The notes under the pieces: model-generated
Told to the model about the DNA's origin: nothing
Databases searched by the model: none
What the model saw: the letters and a program-made list of their open reading frames with translations, nothing else
Source of the DNA: Pseudomonas fluorescens
GTDB taxonomy: Bacteria; Pseudomonadota; Gammaproteobacteria; Pseudomonadales; Pseudomonadaceae
DNA: 64,000 nt
Assembly: GCF_001902145.1 (NCBI RefSeq)
Contig: NZ_MRST01000024.1
Location: 434,001-498,000, forward strand
Direction: 5' to 3'
Shown: positions 45,134 to 56,075 of the stretch, one piece after another
Numbering within the stretch: the stretch's first letter is position 1
Layout of the letters: every line of letters starts with the position of its first letter
Program-made: the position numbers and the translations under genes

Positions 45134-47761
45134 ATGGCCGATTGGCAGTCCCTCGATCCCGAGGCCGCTCGTGAAGCGGAAAAATATGAAAACCCTATTC
45201 CTAGCCGCGAACTGATCCTGGCGCACCTCGCCGATCGTGGTTCGCCTGCTAGCCGTGAGCAGCTGGTTGAAGAATTCGGTCTGACCACCGAAGACCAGCT
45301 CGAAGCCCTGCGCCGCCGTCTGCGTGCGATGGAGCGCGATGCTCAATTGATCTACACCCGTCGTGGCACTTACGCGCCGGTCGACAAGCTGGACCTGATC
45401 CTGGGTCGCATTGCCGGCCACCGTGACGGCTTCGGCTTCCTGATCCCGGACGACGGCAGCGACGACCTGTTCATGAGCCCGGCGCAAATGCGTCTGGTGT
45501 TCGATGGCGACCGTGCCCTGGCGCGGGTTTCTGGCCTCGACCGCCGTGGTCGTCGTGAAGGTGTGATCGTCGAAGTGGTGTCCCGTGCCCACGAATCTAT
45601 CGTCGGCCGTTACTTCGAAGAAGGCGGCATCGGTTTCGTTGTGCCGGATAACCCGAAGGTCCAGCAGGAAGTGCTGATCACCCCGGGCCGCAATGGCGCG
45701 GCCAAGGTCGGCCAGTTCGTCGAGGTGAAAATCACCCACTGGCCTACTGCGCGCTTCCAGCCCCAGGGCGATATCGTTGAAGTGGTCGGCAACTACATGG
45801 CGCCGGGCATGGAGATCGACGTTGCCTTGCGCACCTACGATATTCCTCACGTCTGGCCTGAGGCCGTGCTCAAGGAAGCCGCCAAGCTCAAGCCGGAAGT
45901 CGAAGAGAAAGACAAAGAAAAACGCATCGACCTGCGTCATCTGCCGTTCGTCACCATTGACGGCGAAGATGCCCGCGACTTCGACGATGCGGTCTACTGC
46001 GAAGCCAAGCCTGGCAAGCTGCGCCTGTTCTCCGGCGGCTGGAAGTTGTACGTCGCGATTGCCGACGTCTCCAGCTACGTGAAAATCGGTTCGGCCCTGG
46101 ATAACGAAGCCCAGGTGCGCGGCAACTCCGTGTACTTCCCAGAGCGCGTGATCCCGATGCTGCCCGAGCAGCTGTCCAACGGACTGTGCTCCCTGAACCC
46201 GAAAGTCGACCGTTTGGCCATGGTGTGCGAGATGACCATCTCCAAAACCGGCGAAATGACCGACTACCAGTTCTACGAGGCGGTGATCCACTCCCAGGCA
46301 CGCCTGACCTATAACAAGGTCAGCACCATCCTGGAAACGCCGAAGACCAGCGAAGCCAAGGCCCTGCGTACCGAATACGCTGGCGTGGTGCCGCACCTCA
46401 AGCAGCTGTACTCGCTGTACAAGGTGTTGCTGGGGGCCCGTCATACCCGTGGCGCGATCGATTTCGAAACCCAGGAAACCCGCATTGTCTTCGGCTCCGA
46501 GCGCAAGATTGCGGCGATCACCCCGACCACCCGTAACGACGCACACAAGCTGATCGAGGAGTGCATGCTGGCGGCCAACGTGGCCACTGCCGAGTTCCTC
46601 AAGAAGCACGAGATTCCTGCGTTGTACCGTGTGCACGACGGCCCGCCGCCGGAGCGCCTGGAAAAACTGCGTGCGTTCCTCGGCGAACTCGGCCTGTCCC
46701 TGCACAAAGGCAAGGACGGTCCGACGCCGAAGGATTACCAGGCCCTGCTGGCCAGCATCAAGGACCGTCCGGATTACCACGTGATCCAGACCGTGATGCT
46801 GCGCTCGCTGAGCCAGGCGGTGTACAGCGCCGATAACCAGGGCCACTTCGGCCTGAATTACGAGGCGTACACCCACTTCACTTCGCCAATTCGCCGTTAC
46901 CCGGACTTGCTCACGCACCGGGCGATCCGCAGCGTGATCCATTCCAAGCAGAACACCCCGCACGTCAAGCGCGCCGGTGCCATGACCATTCCGAAAGCGC
47001 GGATCTACCCGTACGACGAAGCGGCCCTGGAACAGCTGGGCGAGCAGTGCTCCATGAGCGAGCGCCGCGCTGACGAAGCCACCCGCGACGTGGTGAACTG
47101 GCTCAAGTGCGAGTTCATGAAGGATCGCGTGGGCGAGTCGTTCCCGGGTGTGATCACCGCCGTGACCGGCTTTGGCCTGTTCGTCGAGCTGACCGACATC
47201 TACGTCGAGGGCCTGGTGCATGTCACCGCCTTGCCGGGTGACTACTACCACTTCGATCCTGTGCACCACCGCCTGGCGGGCGAGCGCACCGGTCGCAGCT
47301 TCCGCTTGGGCGATACCGTTGAAGTGCAGGTCATGCGTGTCGACCTGGACGAACGCAAGATTGACTTCGGCATGCCTGACAAGCCGGCTGAGCCTGCGGG
47401 TCGTAAAAAGCGTGGCGAAACCTCAGCGCCTGCGTCCAAAGGCAAAGCGGCCACCGCAAAAACCACGGCCGAGCCTGCACCTGCCAAGGCTGGTCGTCGT
47501 TCTTCCGCCAAGGACAAGGCCCCTGAAGCCTACCGCCCAAGCGATGCTGCGGCGAAAAACGCCGAGCTGCGCAAGAGCCGCGAGTTGAAGCAGCAGTTGC
47601 TCAACGAAGCCAAAAGCGGTGGTAAAGCGGCGTCTGGGGGAAAGTCCCAAGGGGCGGAAAAGCCGTCGAGCAAGCCAAGTAAACACCGTAAAGGCCCGCC
47701 AAAAGCGGGTTCGGCTCCCGCAAAAAGCGGCGGGTCGCGCAAACCTAAGGCCAAGTCATGA
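45134..47761 (+). CDS. rnr: ribonuclease R
   Basis: 875-residue processive 3'-5' exoribonuclease able to degrade structured RNA. N-terminal winged-helix (LILAHLADRGSPASREQLVEEF), cold-shock domains (about 80-240), RNB catalytic domain with DGEDARDFDDAVY near residue 280 carrying the metal aspartates, S1 domain near 640-725, and a long Lys/Ala/Ser-rich basic tail (about 745-875). ATG 45134 follows AAGGTGAAAAC. Overlaps rlmB by 4 bases. Confidence 0.97.
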   Translation: MADWQSLDPEAAREAEKYENPIPSRELILAHLADRGSPASREQLVEEFGLTTEDQLEALRRRLRAMERDAQLIYTRRGTYAPVDKLDLILGRIAGHRDGFGFLIPDDGSDDLFMSPAQMRLVFDGDRALARVSGLDRRGRREGVIVEVVSRAHESIVGRYFEEGGIGFVVPDNPKVQQEVLITPGRNGAAKVGQFVEVKITHWPTARFQPQGDIVEVVGNYMAPGMEIDVALRTYDIPHVWPEAVLKEAAKLKPEVEEKDKEKRIDLRHLPFVTIDGEDARDFDDAVYCEAKPGKLRLFSGGWKLYVAIADVSSYVKIGSALDNEAQVRGNSVYFPERVIPMLPEQLSNGLCSLNPKVDRLAMVCEMTISKTGEMTDYQFYEAVIHSQARLTYNKVSTILETPKTSEAKALRTEYAGVVPHLKQLYSLYKVLLGARHTRGAIDFETQETRIVFGSERKIAAITPTTRNDAHKLIEECMLAANVATAEFLKKHEIPALYRVHDGPPPERLEKLRAFLGELGLSLHKGKDGPTPKDYQALLASIKDRPDYHVIQTVMLRSLSQAVYSADNQGHFGLNYEAYTHFTSPIRRYPDLLTHRAIRSVIHSKQNTPHVKRAGAMTIPKARIYPYDEAALEQLGEQCSMSERRADEATRDVVNWLKCEFMKDRVGESFPGVITAVTGFGLFVELTDIYVEGLVHVTALPGDYYHFDPVHHRLAGERTGRSFRLGDTVEVQVMRVDLDERKIDFGMPDKPAEPAGRKKRGETSAPASKGKAATAKTTAEPAPAKAGRRSSAKDKAPEAYRPSDAAAKNAELRKSRELKQQLLNEAKSGGKAASGGKSQGAEKPSSKPSKHRKGPPKAGSAPAKSGGSRKPKAKS

Positions 47762-48519
47762 GTCTGGAAAAAATCTACGGCGTGCACGCCGTAGAAGCAC
47801 TGCTGCGTCACCATCCCAAGCGCGTCAAGCAGGTGTGGTTGGCCGAAGGTCGCAGCGAGCCGCGCGTACAGGCGCTGGTCGAGTTGGCCACGCAGAACAA
47901 GGTTGCCATCGGCCAGGCCGAGCGTCGTGAAATGGACGTGTGGGTCGAAGGCGTTCACCAGGGGGTGGTGGCTGACGTCAGCCCGAGCCAGGTGTGGGGC
48001 GAGGCGATGCTCGACGAGCTCCTCGACCGTACCGAAGGCGCACCGTTGCTCTTGGTGCTGGACGGCGTGACCGACCCGCACAACCTCGGCGCCTGCCTGC
48101 GTTCGGCGGATGCTGCCGGTGCGCTGGCGGTGATCGTGCCCAAGGACAAGTCCGCGACCCTGACGCCGGTGGTGCGCAAGGTCGCCTGCGGTGCGGCGGA
48201 AGTGATTCCGCTGGTGGCCGTGACCAACCTTGCGCGTACCCTGGAGAAGCTCCAGCAGCGCGGCCTGTGGGTAGTGGGCACGGCGGGGGAGGCTGAGGTC
48301 AGCATTTATGACCAGGACCTTACCGGCCCGACCATCCTGATCATGGGCGCCGAAGGCAAAGGCATGCGCCGTTTGACCCGTGAGCATTGCGATTACCTGG
48401 TGCACTTGCCGATGGCCGGTAGCGTCAGCAGCCTCAATGTGTCGGTTGCGACGGGTGTTTGCCTGTTTGAAGCCCAGCGTCAGCGTGGTGCGAAAGCCAA
48501 GGCCAAGCCCAAGAAGTAA
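47758..48519 (+). CDS. rlmB: 23S rRNA (guanosine-2'-O)-methyltransferase RlmB
   Basis: 253 residues. Methylates G2251 of 23S rRNA. N-terminal substrate-binding domain (KIYGVHAVEALLRHHPKRV), then the SpoU knotted methyltransferase: motif 1 DPHNLGACLRSADAAG near 105, motif 2 LIMGAEGKGMRRL near 195 and motif 3 LPMAGSVSSLNVSVATG near 218. ATG lies in the ATGA overlap with rnr, so the pair is coupled. Confidence 0.97.
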   Translation: MSLEKIYGVHAVEALLRHHPKRVKQVWLAEGRSEPRVQALVELATQNKVAIGQAERREMDVWVEGVHQGVVADVSPSQVWGEAMLDELLDRTEGAPLLLVLDGVTDPHNLGACLRSADAAGALAVIVPKDKSATLTPVVRKVACGAAEVIPLVAVTNLARTLEKLQQRGLWVVGTAGEAEVSIYDQDLTGPTILIMGAEGKGMRRLTREHCDYLVHLPMAGSVSSLNVSVATGVCLFEAQRQRGAKAKAKPKK

Positions 48520-48548
48520 TTGCAATGTGGGGCTTGCCCCAATCCTAA

Positions 48549-48648
48549 TGTAGGAGCGAGCTTGCTCGCGAAAAACTCGCAGGCGCCGCGTTCATTCAGG
48601 ACGCACGCGTTATCGTTGACGTTTTTCGCGAGCAAGCTCGCTCCTACA
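48549..48648. repeat. REP doublet, GAGCGAGCTTGCTCGCGAA type (inverse orientation)
   Basis: The spacer reads GCAGGCGCCGCGTTCATTCA and ACGCGTTATCGTTGACG, the reverse complement of the spacer at 693-792, so the unit as a whole has inserted in both orientations. Confidence 0.93.
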
Positions 48649-48694
48649 TTTGTGTTTGTGGTGCTTGGGGTTGTTCAAATAATCACCAATCACC

Positions 48695-48723
48695 TTGCGC
48701 CCGTTCTCCCCCTTCTCTACAAT
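48695..48723 (+). promoter_or_regulatory. candidate promoter of the rpsF operon
   Basis: TTGCGC (48695-48700), 17 bases, TACAAT (48718-48723); start near 48730, giving a leader of about 114 bases. Confidence 0.55.
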
Positions 48724-48735
48724 TGCGCCCCTTGC

Positions 48736-48800
48736 CTTCCTGGCAGGCACCGATGTGCCTCCCCTGCGGCAAGATCCATAAGTGTCATTCACTCCTTGTC
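48736..48800 (+). promoter_or_regulatory. possible S6:S18-binding leader of rpsF
   Basis: The leader contains GGCAGGCACCGATGTGCCTC with AGGCAC/GTGCCT pairing around CGAT and an outer GCAGG/CCTGC stem with an unpaired C-rich side. This resembles my recollection of the S6:S18 autoregulatory motif in rpsF leaders, but the match is not verified. Confidence 0.35.
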
Positions 48801-48843
48801 TGACCGTTTTTGAGCGGCAGGCTACAACCCGTAAGGAGCATTC

Positions 48844-49266
48844 ATGCGTCATTACGAAATCATCTTTTTGGTCCACCCGGATCAAAGCGAGCAAGTCGGC
48901 GGCATGGTTGAGCGTTACACCAAGCTGATCGAAGAAGACGGCGGCAAAATCCACCGTCTGGAAGATTGGGGCCGTCGTCAACTGGCCTACGCAATCAACA
49001 ATGTTCACAAGGCTCACTACGTGATGCTGAACGTTGAGTGCACTGGCAAGGCCCTGGCCGAGCTGGAAGACAACTTCCGCTACAACGATGCAGTGATCCG
49101 TAACCTGGTCATCCGTCGCGAAGAAGCCGTTACTGGCCAATCCGAGATGCTCAAGGCTGAAGAAAACCGCAGTGAGCGCCGTGAGCGTCGCGACCGTCCT
49201 GAGCACGAAGGCGCTGATAGCGCTGATAGTGATGACAGCGACAACAGCGATAACGCTGACGAGTAA
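48844..49266 (+). CDS. rpsF: 30S ribosomal protein S6
   Basis: 140 residues. Core MRHYEIIFLVHPDQSEQVGG through RNLVIRREEAV is standard. The C-terminal 28 residues form an Arg-rich then Asp/Ser-rich tail ending DNSDNADE, encoded by imperfect GCTGATAGC-type repeats. In Pseudomonas the RimK ligase is known to add glutamates to the S6 C-terminus. ATG 48844 follows TAAGGAGC. First gene of rpsF-rpsR-DUF2232-rplI. Confidence 0.98.
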   Translation: MRHYEIIFLVHPDQSEQVGGMVERYTKLIEEDGGKIHRLEDWGRRQLAYAINNVHKAHYVMLNVECTGKALAELEDNFRYNDAVIRNLVIRREEAVTGQSEMLKAEENRSERRERRDRPEHEGADSADSDDSDNSDNADE

Positions 49267-49294
49267 TCCACGGACCTTTTAAGGAGCCTATCAA

Positions 49295-49525
49295 ATGGCA
49301 CGTTTCTTCCGTCGTCGTAAATTCTGCCGCTTCACCGCTGAAGACGTGAAAGAGATCGATTACAAAGATCTCAACACTCTGAAAGCCTACGTATCCGAGA
49401 CCGGCAAAATCGTTCCAAGCCGTATCACCGGTACCAAAGCACGTTATCAGCGTCAGCTGGCCACCGCTATCAAGCGCGCCCGCTTCCTGGCCCTGCTGGC
49501 CTACACCGACAGCCACGGCCGCTGA
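49295..49525 (+). CDS. rpsR: 30S ribosomal protein S18
   Basis: 76 residues ([20 protein letters not shown]), standard length. Binds 16S rRNA as a heterodimer with S6, whose gene ends 28 bases earlier. AAGGAG precedes the ATG. Confidence 0.98.
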
Positions 49526-49561
49526 GACCGGGCAGTCGACAAGTAGTAAGGGATTGAATGC

Positions 49562-50455
49562 ATGCGCGCCTTAGCTGAGTTCATCATGCGCGGTCGCGTG
49601 CAGGCCACTCTGGTAGTGGCTGGATGTGCGGCATTGCCGTTGCTTTATTGGTTGGGTGCTGCCGCAGGTTGCCTTGTGCTACTGCGGCGCGGTTTGAAGG
49701 ACGCCCTTGGCGTTCTTGCCCTGGGTTTGTTGCCGGCCTTGATCTGGTGGCTGCAAATGGGTGATCCACGGGTACTTCTGGTACTGCTGGGGTCATCGAG
49801 CCTTGCGTTGGTTTTGCGCGCAAGTGAGTCCTGGGTCCGTACGCTGCTGGTCAGCGTGGCATTGGGGTTGGTGTACTCAGTGATGCTTGGCGCGGCTTTC
49901 CGCCCGCAGATCGAGGCGCTGGCGCAGGAGATCGTCAAGATCCTGCCGTTGGCCCTCGGGGATCTCTACCAGCATTTGTCGGTAGATGAGCGAGCGCGGT
50001 TTGCATCACTGATTGCCCCGGTCCTGACCGGCCTGATTGCGGCTTTGTTGCAGGTCGTCAGCGTGCTGAGCCTGATTCTTGGGCGTTATTGGCAGGCGTT
50101 GTTGTACAACCCGGGTGGTTTTGGTCGCGAGTTTCGCAGTATCAGAATCCCAGCGGGGCCGGCGATGTTGCTGCTGGCGTGCATGGTTGTCGGGCCGAAC
50201 TTCGGCCCGCAGATGGCCTTGCTGGCGCCGATTTGCAGCGTACCGCTGGTGTTTGCCGGGCTGGCCCTGATTCATGGGCTTGCCGCGCAAAAGCGACTGG
50301 CCAGGTTTTGGCTGGTGGGGTTGTACGTCACGCTGTTGCTGTTCATGCAGCTGATCTATCCGTTACTCGTGGTCTTGGCCATTGTTGACAGCCTGATTGA
50401 TTTTCGCGGTCGTCTGGCGTCGAAAGACGCCGATAACGCGAACGGTGAAGGTTAA
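49562..50455 (+). CDS. DUF2232 membrane protein
   Basis: 297 residues, almost entirely hydrophobic, with about eight membrane helices (for example LPLLYWLGAAAGCLVLL, VSVALGLVYSVMLGAAF and YVTLLLFMQLIYPLLVVLAIV). It belongs to the YybS-like DUF2232 family commonly found between rpsR and rplI in pseudomonads. Function unknown; co-transcription with ribosomal genes suggests a constitutive housekeeping role. ATG 49562. Confidence 0.88.
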   Translation: MRALAEFIMRGRVQATLVVAGCAALPLLYWLGAAAGCLVLLRRGLKDALGVLALGLLPALIWWLQMGDPRVLLVLLGSSSLALVLRASESWVRTLLVSVALGLVYSVMLGAAFRPQIEALAQEIVKILPLALGDLYQHLSVDERARFASLIAPVLTGLIAALLQVVSVLSLILGRYWQALLYNPGGFGREFRSIRIPAGPAMLLLACMVVGPNFGPQMALLAPICSVPLVFAGLALIHGLAAQKRLARFWLVGLYVTLLLFMQLIYPLLVVLAIVDSLIDFRGRLASKDADNANGEG

Positions 50456-50473
50456 AAGTTAGAGGATTTTCAC

Positions 50474-50920
50474 ATGCAACTGATCCTTCTGGAAAAAGTC
50501 GCCAACCTGGGCAACCTGGGCGACAAAGTGAACGTTAAGGCCGGCTACGGTCGTAACTACCTGCTGCCATACGGCAAAGCCACCGCTGCAACCGCTGCCA
50601 ACCTGGCTGCGTTTGAAGAGCGTCGTGCTGAGCTGGAAAAAGCCGCAGCTGACAAAAAAGCGTCGGCCGAAACTCGCGCTGCCCAACTGGCTGAGCTGGA
50701 AGTGACTATCACTGCCACCGCTGGTGACGAAGGCAAGCTGTTCGGTTCGATCGGCACCCACGACATCGCTGACGCACTGACCGCCTCCGGCGTTGAAGTG
50801 CAGAAGAGCGAAGTTCGTCTGCCGAACGGCACCATCCGCAACGTAGGCGAATTCGACGTAGCCGTGCACCTGCACGCCGAAGTTGAAGCCACCGTACGCG
50901 TTGTCGTGGTAGCAGCTTAA
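50474..50920 (+). CDS. rplI: 50S ribosomal protein L9
   Basis: 148 residues. N-terminal domain MQLILLEKVANLGNLGDKVNVKAGYGRNYLLP, long connecting helix with alternating Ala/Glu/Lys, and C-terminal domain with GKLFGSIGTHDIADAL. ATG 50474 with GAGGA upstream. Last gene of the S6 operon; a hairpin terminator follows. Confidence 0.98.
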   Translation: MQLILLEKVANLGNLGDKVNVKAGYGRNYLLPYGKATAATAANLAAFEERRAELEKAAADKKASAETRAAQLAELEVTITATAGDEGKLFGSIGTHDIADALTASGVEVQKSEVRLPNGTIRNVGEFDVAVHLHAEVEATVRVVVVAA

Positions 50921-50966
50921 GTCGCACCTAACTGACTGGCACCTCGCGTGCCAGCCGGTTAACATC

Positions 50967-51005
50967 GGGCACGATCCTGTTTACAGGTCGTGCCTTTTGT
51001 TTTTC
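50967..51005 (+). terminator. intrinsic terminator after rplI
   Basis: GGCACGATCCTGT and ACAGGTCGTGCC pair (one mismatch region) followed by TTTTGTTTTT. A smaller TGGCAC/GTGCCA hairpin lies just upstream at 50937-50953. Confidence 0.88.
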
Positions 51006-51030
51006 TACACACCCCAAATTCCAAGTGGCC

Positions 51031-52428
51031 ATGAACGAAATCTCCGCTCCTGAGCAATACGATCTGCAAACCGCTGCCCTGAAGGTGCCGCCGCATTCCA
51101 TCGAGGCCGAACAGGCCGTGCTCGGTGGCTTGATGCTGGACAACAACGCCTGGGAACGCGTGCTGGATCAAGTCTCGGACGGTGACTTCTATCGTCATGA
51201 CCACCGCCTGATTTTCCGCGCCATCGCCAAGCTGGCCGACCAGAACTCACCGATCGACGTGGTAACCCTGGCCGAGCAGTTGGACAAGGAAGGCCAGACC
51301 TCCCAAGTGGGTGGCCTGGGCTACCTCGGTGAGCTGGCAAAAAACACGCCGTCCGTCGCCAACATCAAGGCCTATGCCCAGATCGTCCGCGAGCGCGCCA
51401 CGTTGCGCCAGTTGATCGGCATCAGCACCGAAATCGCCGACAGCGCCTTCAACCCCGAAGGCCGCACCGCTGCCGAGATCCTTGACGAAGCCGAGCGCCA
51501 GATCTTCCAGATCGCCGAGGCCCGCCCGAAAACCGGCGGCCCGGTCAGCGTCAACGACCTGCTGACCAAAGCCATCGACCGCATCGACACCCTGTTCAAC
51601 ACCGATGCCGCGATTACCGGTATTTCCACCGGTTACACCGACCTCGACGAAAAGACCAGCGGCCTGCAGCCGTCCGACTTGATCATCGTCGCCGGTCGTC
51701 CGTCCATGGGTAAGACCACCTTCGCGATGAACCTGGTGGAAAACGCCGTATTACGCAGCGACAAGGCGGTGCTGGTGTACTCCCTCGAGATGCCAGGCGA
51801 ATCGCTGATCATGCGTATGCTCTCGTCGCTGGGGCGTATCGACCAGACCAAGGTGCGTTCCGGCCAGCTGGAAGACGACGACTGGCCGCGCCTGACCTCG
51901 GCGGTCAACCTGCTCAACGACCGCAAGCTGTTCATCGATGACACCGCCGGTATCAGCCCGTCCGAAATGCGCGCGCGTACCCGCCGCCTGGTGCGTGAGC
52001 ATGGCGACATCGCCCTGATCATGATCGACTACCTGCAGTTGATGCAGATTCCCGGCTCCAGCGGCGACAACCGCACCAACGAGATTTCCGAAATTTCCCG
52101 GTCCCTCAAGGCCCTGGCCAAGGAATTCAACTGCCCGGTGGTGGCGCTGTCCCAGCTCAACCGTTCCCTGGAACAACGCCCCAACAAGCGCCCGGTGAAC
52201 TCTGACTTGCGTGAATCCGGAGCGATCGAGCAGGACGCCGACGTGATCATGTTCGTGTACCGCGACGAGGTGTACCACCCCGAGACGGAACACAAGGGCA
52301 TTGCCGAAATCATCATCGGCAAGCAGCGGAACGGCCCGATCGGGTTTATCCGGTTGGCGTTCATCGGCAAGTACACGCGTTTCGAGAACCTCGCTCCGGG
52401 CAGCTACAACTTCGACGACGACGAGTAG
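51031..52428 (+). CDS. dnaB: replicative DNA helicase DnaB
   Basis: 465 residues from ATG 51031 (GTG 51025 is in frame two codons earlier). N-terminal helical domain with PPHSIEAEQAVLGGLMLD, linker, and RecA-like motor domain with Walker A GRPSMGKTT near 216, Walker B LIMIDYLQLM near 330 and the arginine-finger region SDLRESGAIEQDAD near 392. Hexameric helicase of the replisome. No intein. Confidence 0.98.
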   Translation: MNEISAPEQYDLQTAALKVPPHSIEAEQAVLGGLMLDNNAWERVLDQVSDGDFYRHDHRLIFRAIAKLADQNSPIDVVTLAEQLDKEGQTSQVGGLGYLGELAKNTPSVANIKAYAQIVRERATLRQLIGISTEIADSAFNPEGRTAAEILDEAERQIFQIAEARPKTGGPVSVNDLLTKAIDRIDTLFNTDAAITGISTGYTDLDEKTSGLQPSDLIIVAGRPSMGKTTFAMNLVENAVLRSDKAVLVYSLEMPGESLIMRMLSSLGRIDQTKVRSGQLEDDDWPRLTSAVNLLNDRKLFIDDTAGISPSEMRARTRRLVREHGDIALIMIDYLQLMQIPGSSGDNRTNEISEISRSLKALAKEFNCPVVALSQLNRSLEQRPNKRPVNSDLRESGAIEQDADVIMFVYRDEVYHPETEHKGIAEIIIGKQRNGPIGFIRLAFIGKYTRFENLAPGSYNFDDDE

Positions 52429-52430
52429 TT

Positions 52431-52520
52431 TGTGGGAGCGGGCTTGCTCGCGAAGGCGGTGGATCGGTCAGCAGGTGTATTGACTGACACACCGCCTTCG
52501 CGAGCAAGCCCGCTCCCGCA
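52431..52520. repeat. REP doublet, GAGCGGGCTTGCTCGCGAA type
   Basis: TGTGGGAGCGGGCTTGCTCG and its inverse flank about 40 bases, starting 2 bases after the dnaB stop. Confidence 0.93.
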
Positions 52521-52551
52521 TTTGAATGGGTTCACAATTCAGGGTCACCAC

Positions 52552-52597
52552 AATTCCGACTACTACCGTCGGAATTGGTCAAAATTTGTGCTATATT
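52552..52597 (+). promoter_or_regulatory. extended -10 promoter with overlapping dyad upstream of ygiQ
   Basis: TGCTATATT at 52589-52597 is an extended -10 (TG-n-TATATT). A perfect 9-bp inverted repeat, AATTCCGAC (52552-52560) and GTCGGAATT (52568-52576), covers the -35 area, so it may be an operator. Confidence 0.45.
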
Positions 52598-52636
52598 CCG
52601 CGCCCGCGATTTTTCATCTCAACACCGGTCACCGTC

Positions 52637-54940
<2,304 letters not shown>

Positions 54941-54954
54941 TCGACGCCTGAAAT

Positions 54955-54989
54955 GCAAAACGCCAGCCTTGTGCTGGCGTTTTGCTTTC
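54955..54989 (+). terminator. intrinsic terminator after ygiQ
   Basis: GCAAAACGCCAGC and GCTGGCGTTTTGC are perfectly complementary around CTTGT, followed by TTTCT. Confidence 0.92.
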
Positions 54990-55036
54990 TGGTCGGTGGT
55001 GAGTCTGTTTGGTAAGGTGGCGCCCATTAGATTGCT

Positions 55037-55101
55037 ATCGCAGGCAAGCCAGCTCCCACAGGGGAATGTGTTTCAAATGTGGGAGCTGGCTTGCCTGCGA
55101 T
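55037..55101. repeat. REP doublet, GAGCTGGCTTGCCTGCGAT type
   Basis: ATCGCAGGCAAGCCAGCTCC and its inverse with a short spacer of about 19 bases, 41 bases before the next gene. Confidence 0.92.
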
Positions 55102-55142
55102 GAGGCCGGTCTGGGCACTCTCAATTTCAAGGAAGAACACTT

Positions 55143-56075
55143 ATGGGCAACCCCTTGCTCAACATCGGCATGGACTCCAACCGCTCCCAATTCATGGCGC
55201 GCCAGCGCATTGAAAGCCAGATCAACCTGCCGCGGCTGTTCGCCGTCATCGACGCCGACCCCAGCATCGTCGGCGCTGGCGTGGTTTACATCGACGCCGA
55301 CTTCAACGTGATCACCCTGCGCGAATTCAAGCCCATCTGCAGCATCAAACCCAAGCGCGTCATTTTGCGCGAGGCGCAGAAGTACATCTCGCCGGCGCAG
55401 TTTGTCGAGCAGGTGAAGACCGACCCCCGTGAAGGGCGTCTCCAGAAGGAGGCCTTTGATATGGGGCTCTCCTGTGGAGCGGCGGTGATCGGTTGGATCG
55501 TGGTGTTCAGTGGCAGCGTCGCCGTACCCTTCACCGCCGGTGCCAGTGCTTTTGTGGTGGGTATTGGTGTCACGGCGGCGCTGGCCAGCAGCGCTCAGTG
55601 CGGGTTTGGCGTGGCCCGTACCTATAACGAGATCCTTGACCCGGATGCCAACGACCGTATGGACGACGCCCAGTGGTATGGCGCGGTGTCACCGATTCTC
55701 GATGCCGCATCGTTGGTCGGGATCGGAACGGGAGCCTTCACCACATTAAGGCTGCTCAAGGCCAAAAAGGCCGCTGCGTTGGGCAAGAGTTGGTATGAGC
55801 TGCTCAAGGGCTTGAATCGCCAGGAGCGCAAGAAGTTGACCCAGGAATTGCTCAGCCTCAAAGACCCAAGCCTGACCCCCAAGTTGCTCAAGTTGCAGCA
55901 GCGCGCCGGCACGTTGCCCAAGCGCTACAGCTCTACGGAAATTCGTCATGCCACCCTCACCCAGCTCAAGGACGCCTTGGGCGGCATGTTGGGTATCTGG
56001 GGCAGCTATCGAACCGGTCACGTCGGCTCGGCGTCGACGCTTGCCATTGGCCTGTATGAGGAACTGACGGAATGA
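55143..56075 (+). CDS. uncharacterised protein with glycine-rich hydrophobic hairpin
   Basis: 310 residues, start ATG 55143 with AAGGAAGA upstream. No signal peptide. Residues 1-100 are soluble (INLPRLFAVIDADPSIVGAG, VDA-type strands). Residues about 107-157 form a long Gly/Ala-rich hydrophobic stretch (GLSCGAAVIGWIVVFSGSVA, GASAFVVGIGVTAALASS) broken by a PFTAG turn, long enough for a two-helix hairpin. The rest is helical and basic (LLKAKKAAALGKSW, LNRQERKKLTQELL) with a short Gly-rich end. I recall homologues in pseudomonads, sometimes labelled NAD synthetase, but no such motif is present. Overlaps the next gene by 4 bases. A pore-forming effector is an inference only. Confidence 0.78.
   Translation: MGNPLLNIGMDSNRSQFMARQRIESQINLPRLFAVIDADPSIVGAGVVYIDADFNVITLREFKPICSIKPKRVILREAQKYISPAQFVEQVKTDPREGRLQKEAFDMGLSCGAAVIGWIVVFSGSVAVPFTAGASAFVVGIGVTAALASSAQCGFGVARTYNEILDPDANDRMDDAQWYGAVSPILDAASLVGIGTGAFTTLRLLKAKKAAALGKSWYELLKGLNRQERKKLTQELLSLKDPSLTPKLLKLQQRAGTLPKRYSSTEIRHATLTQLKDALGGMLGIWGSYRTGHVGSASTLAIGLYEELTE

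Noticed and set aside
55143..56075. NAD synthetase annotation for the 310-residue protein
   Set aside because: No ATP-pyrophosphatase SGGXDS motif or glutaminase domain; the label seen on homologues appears unfounded.
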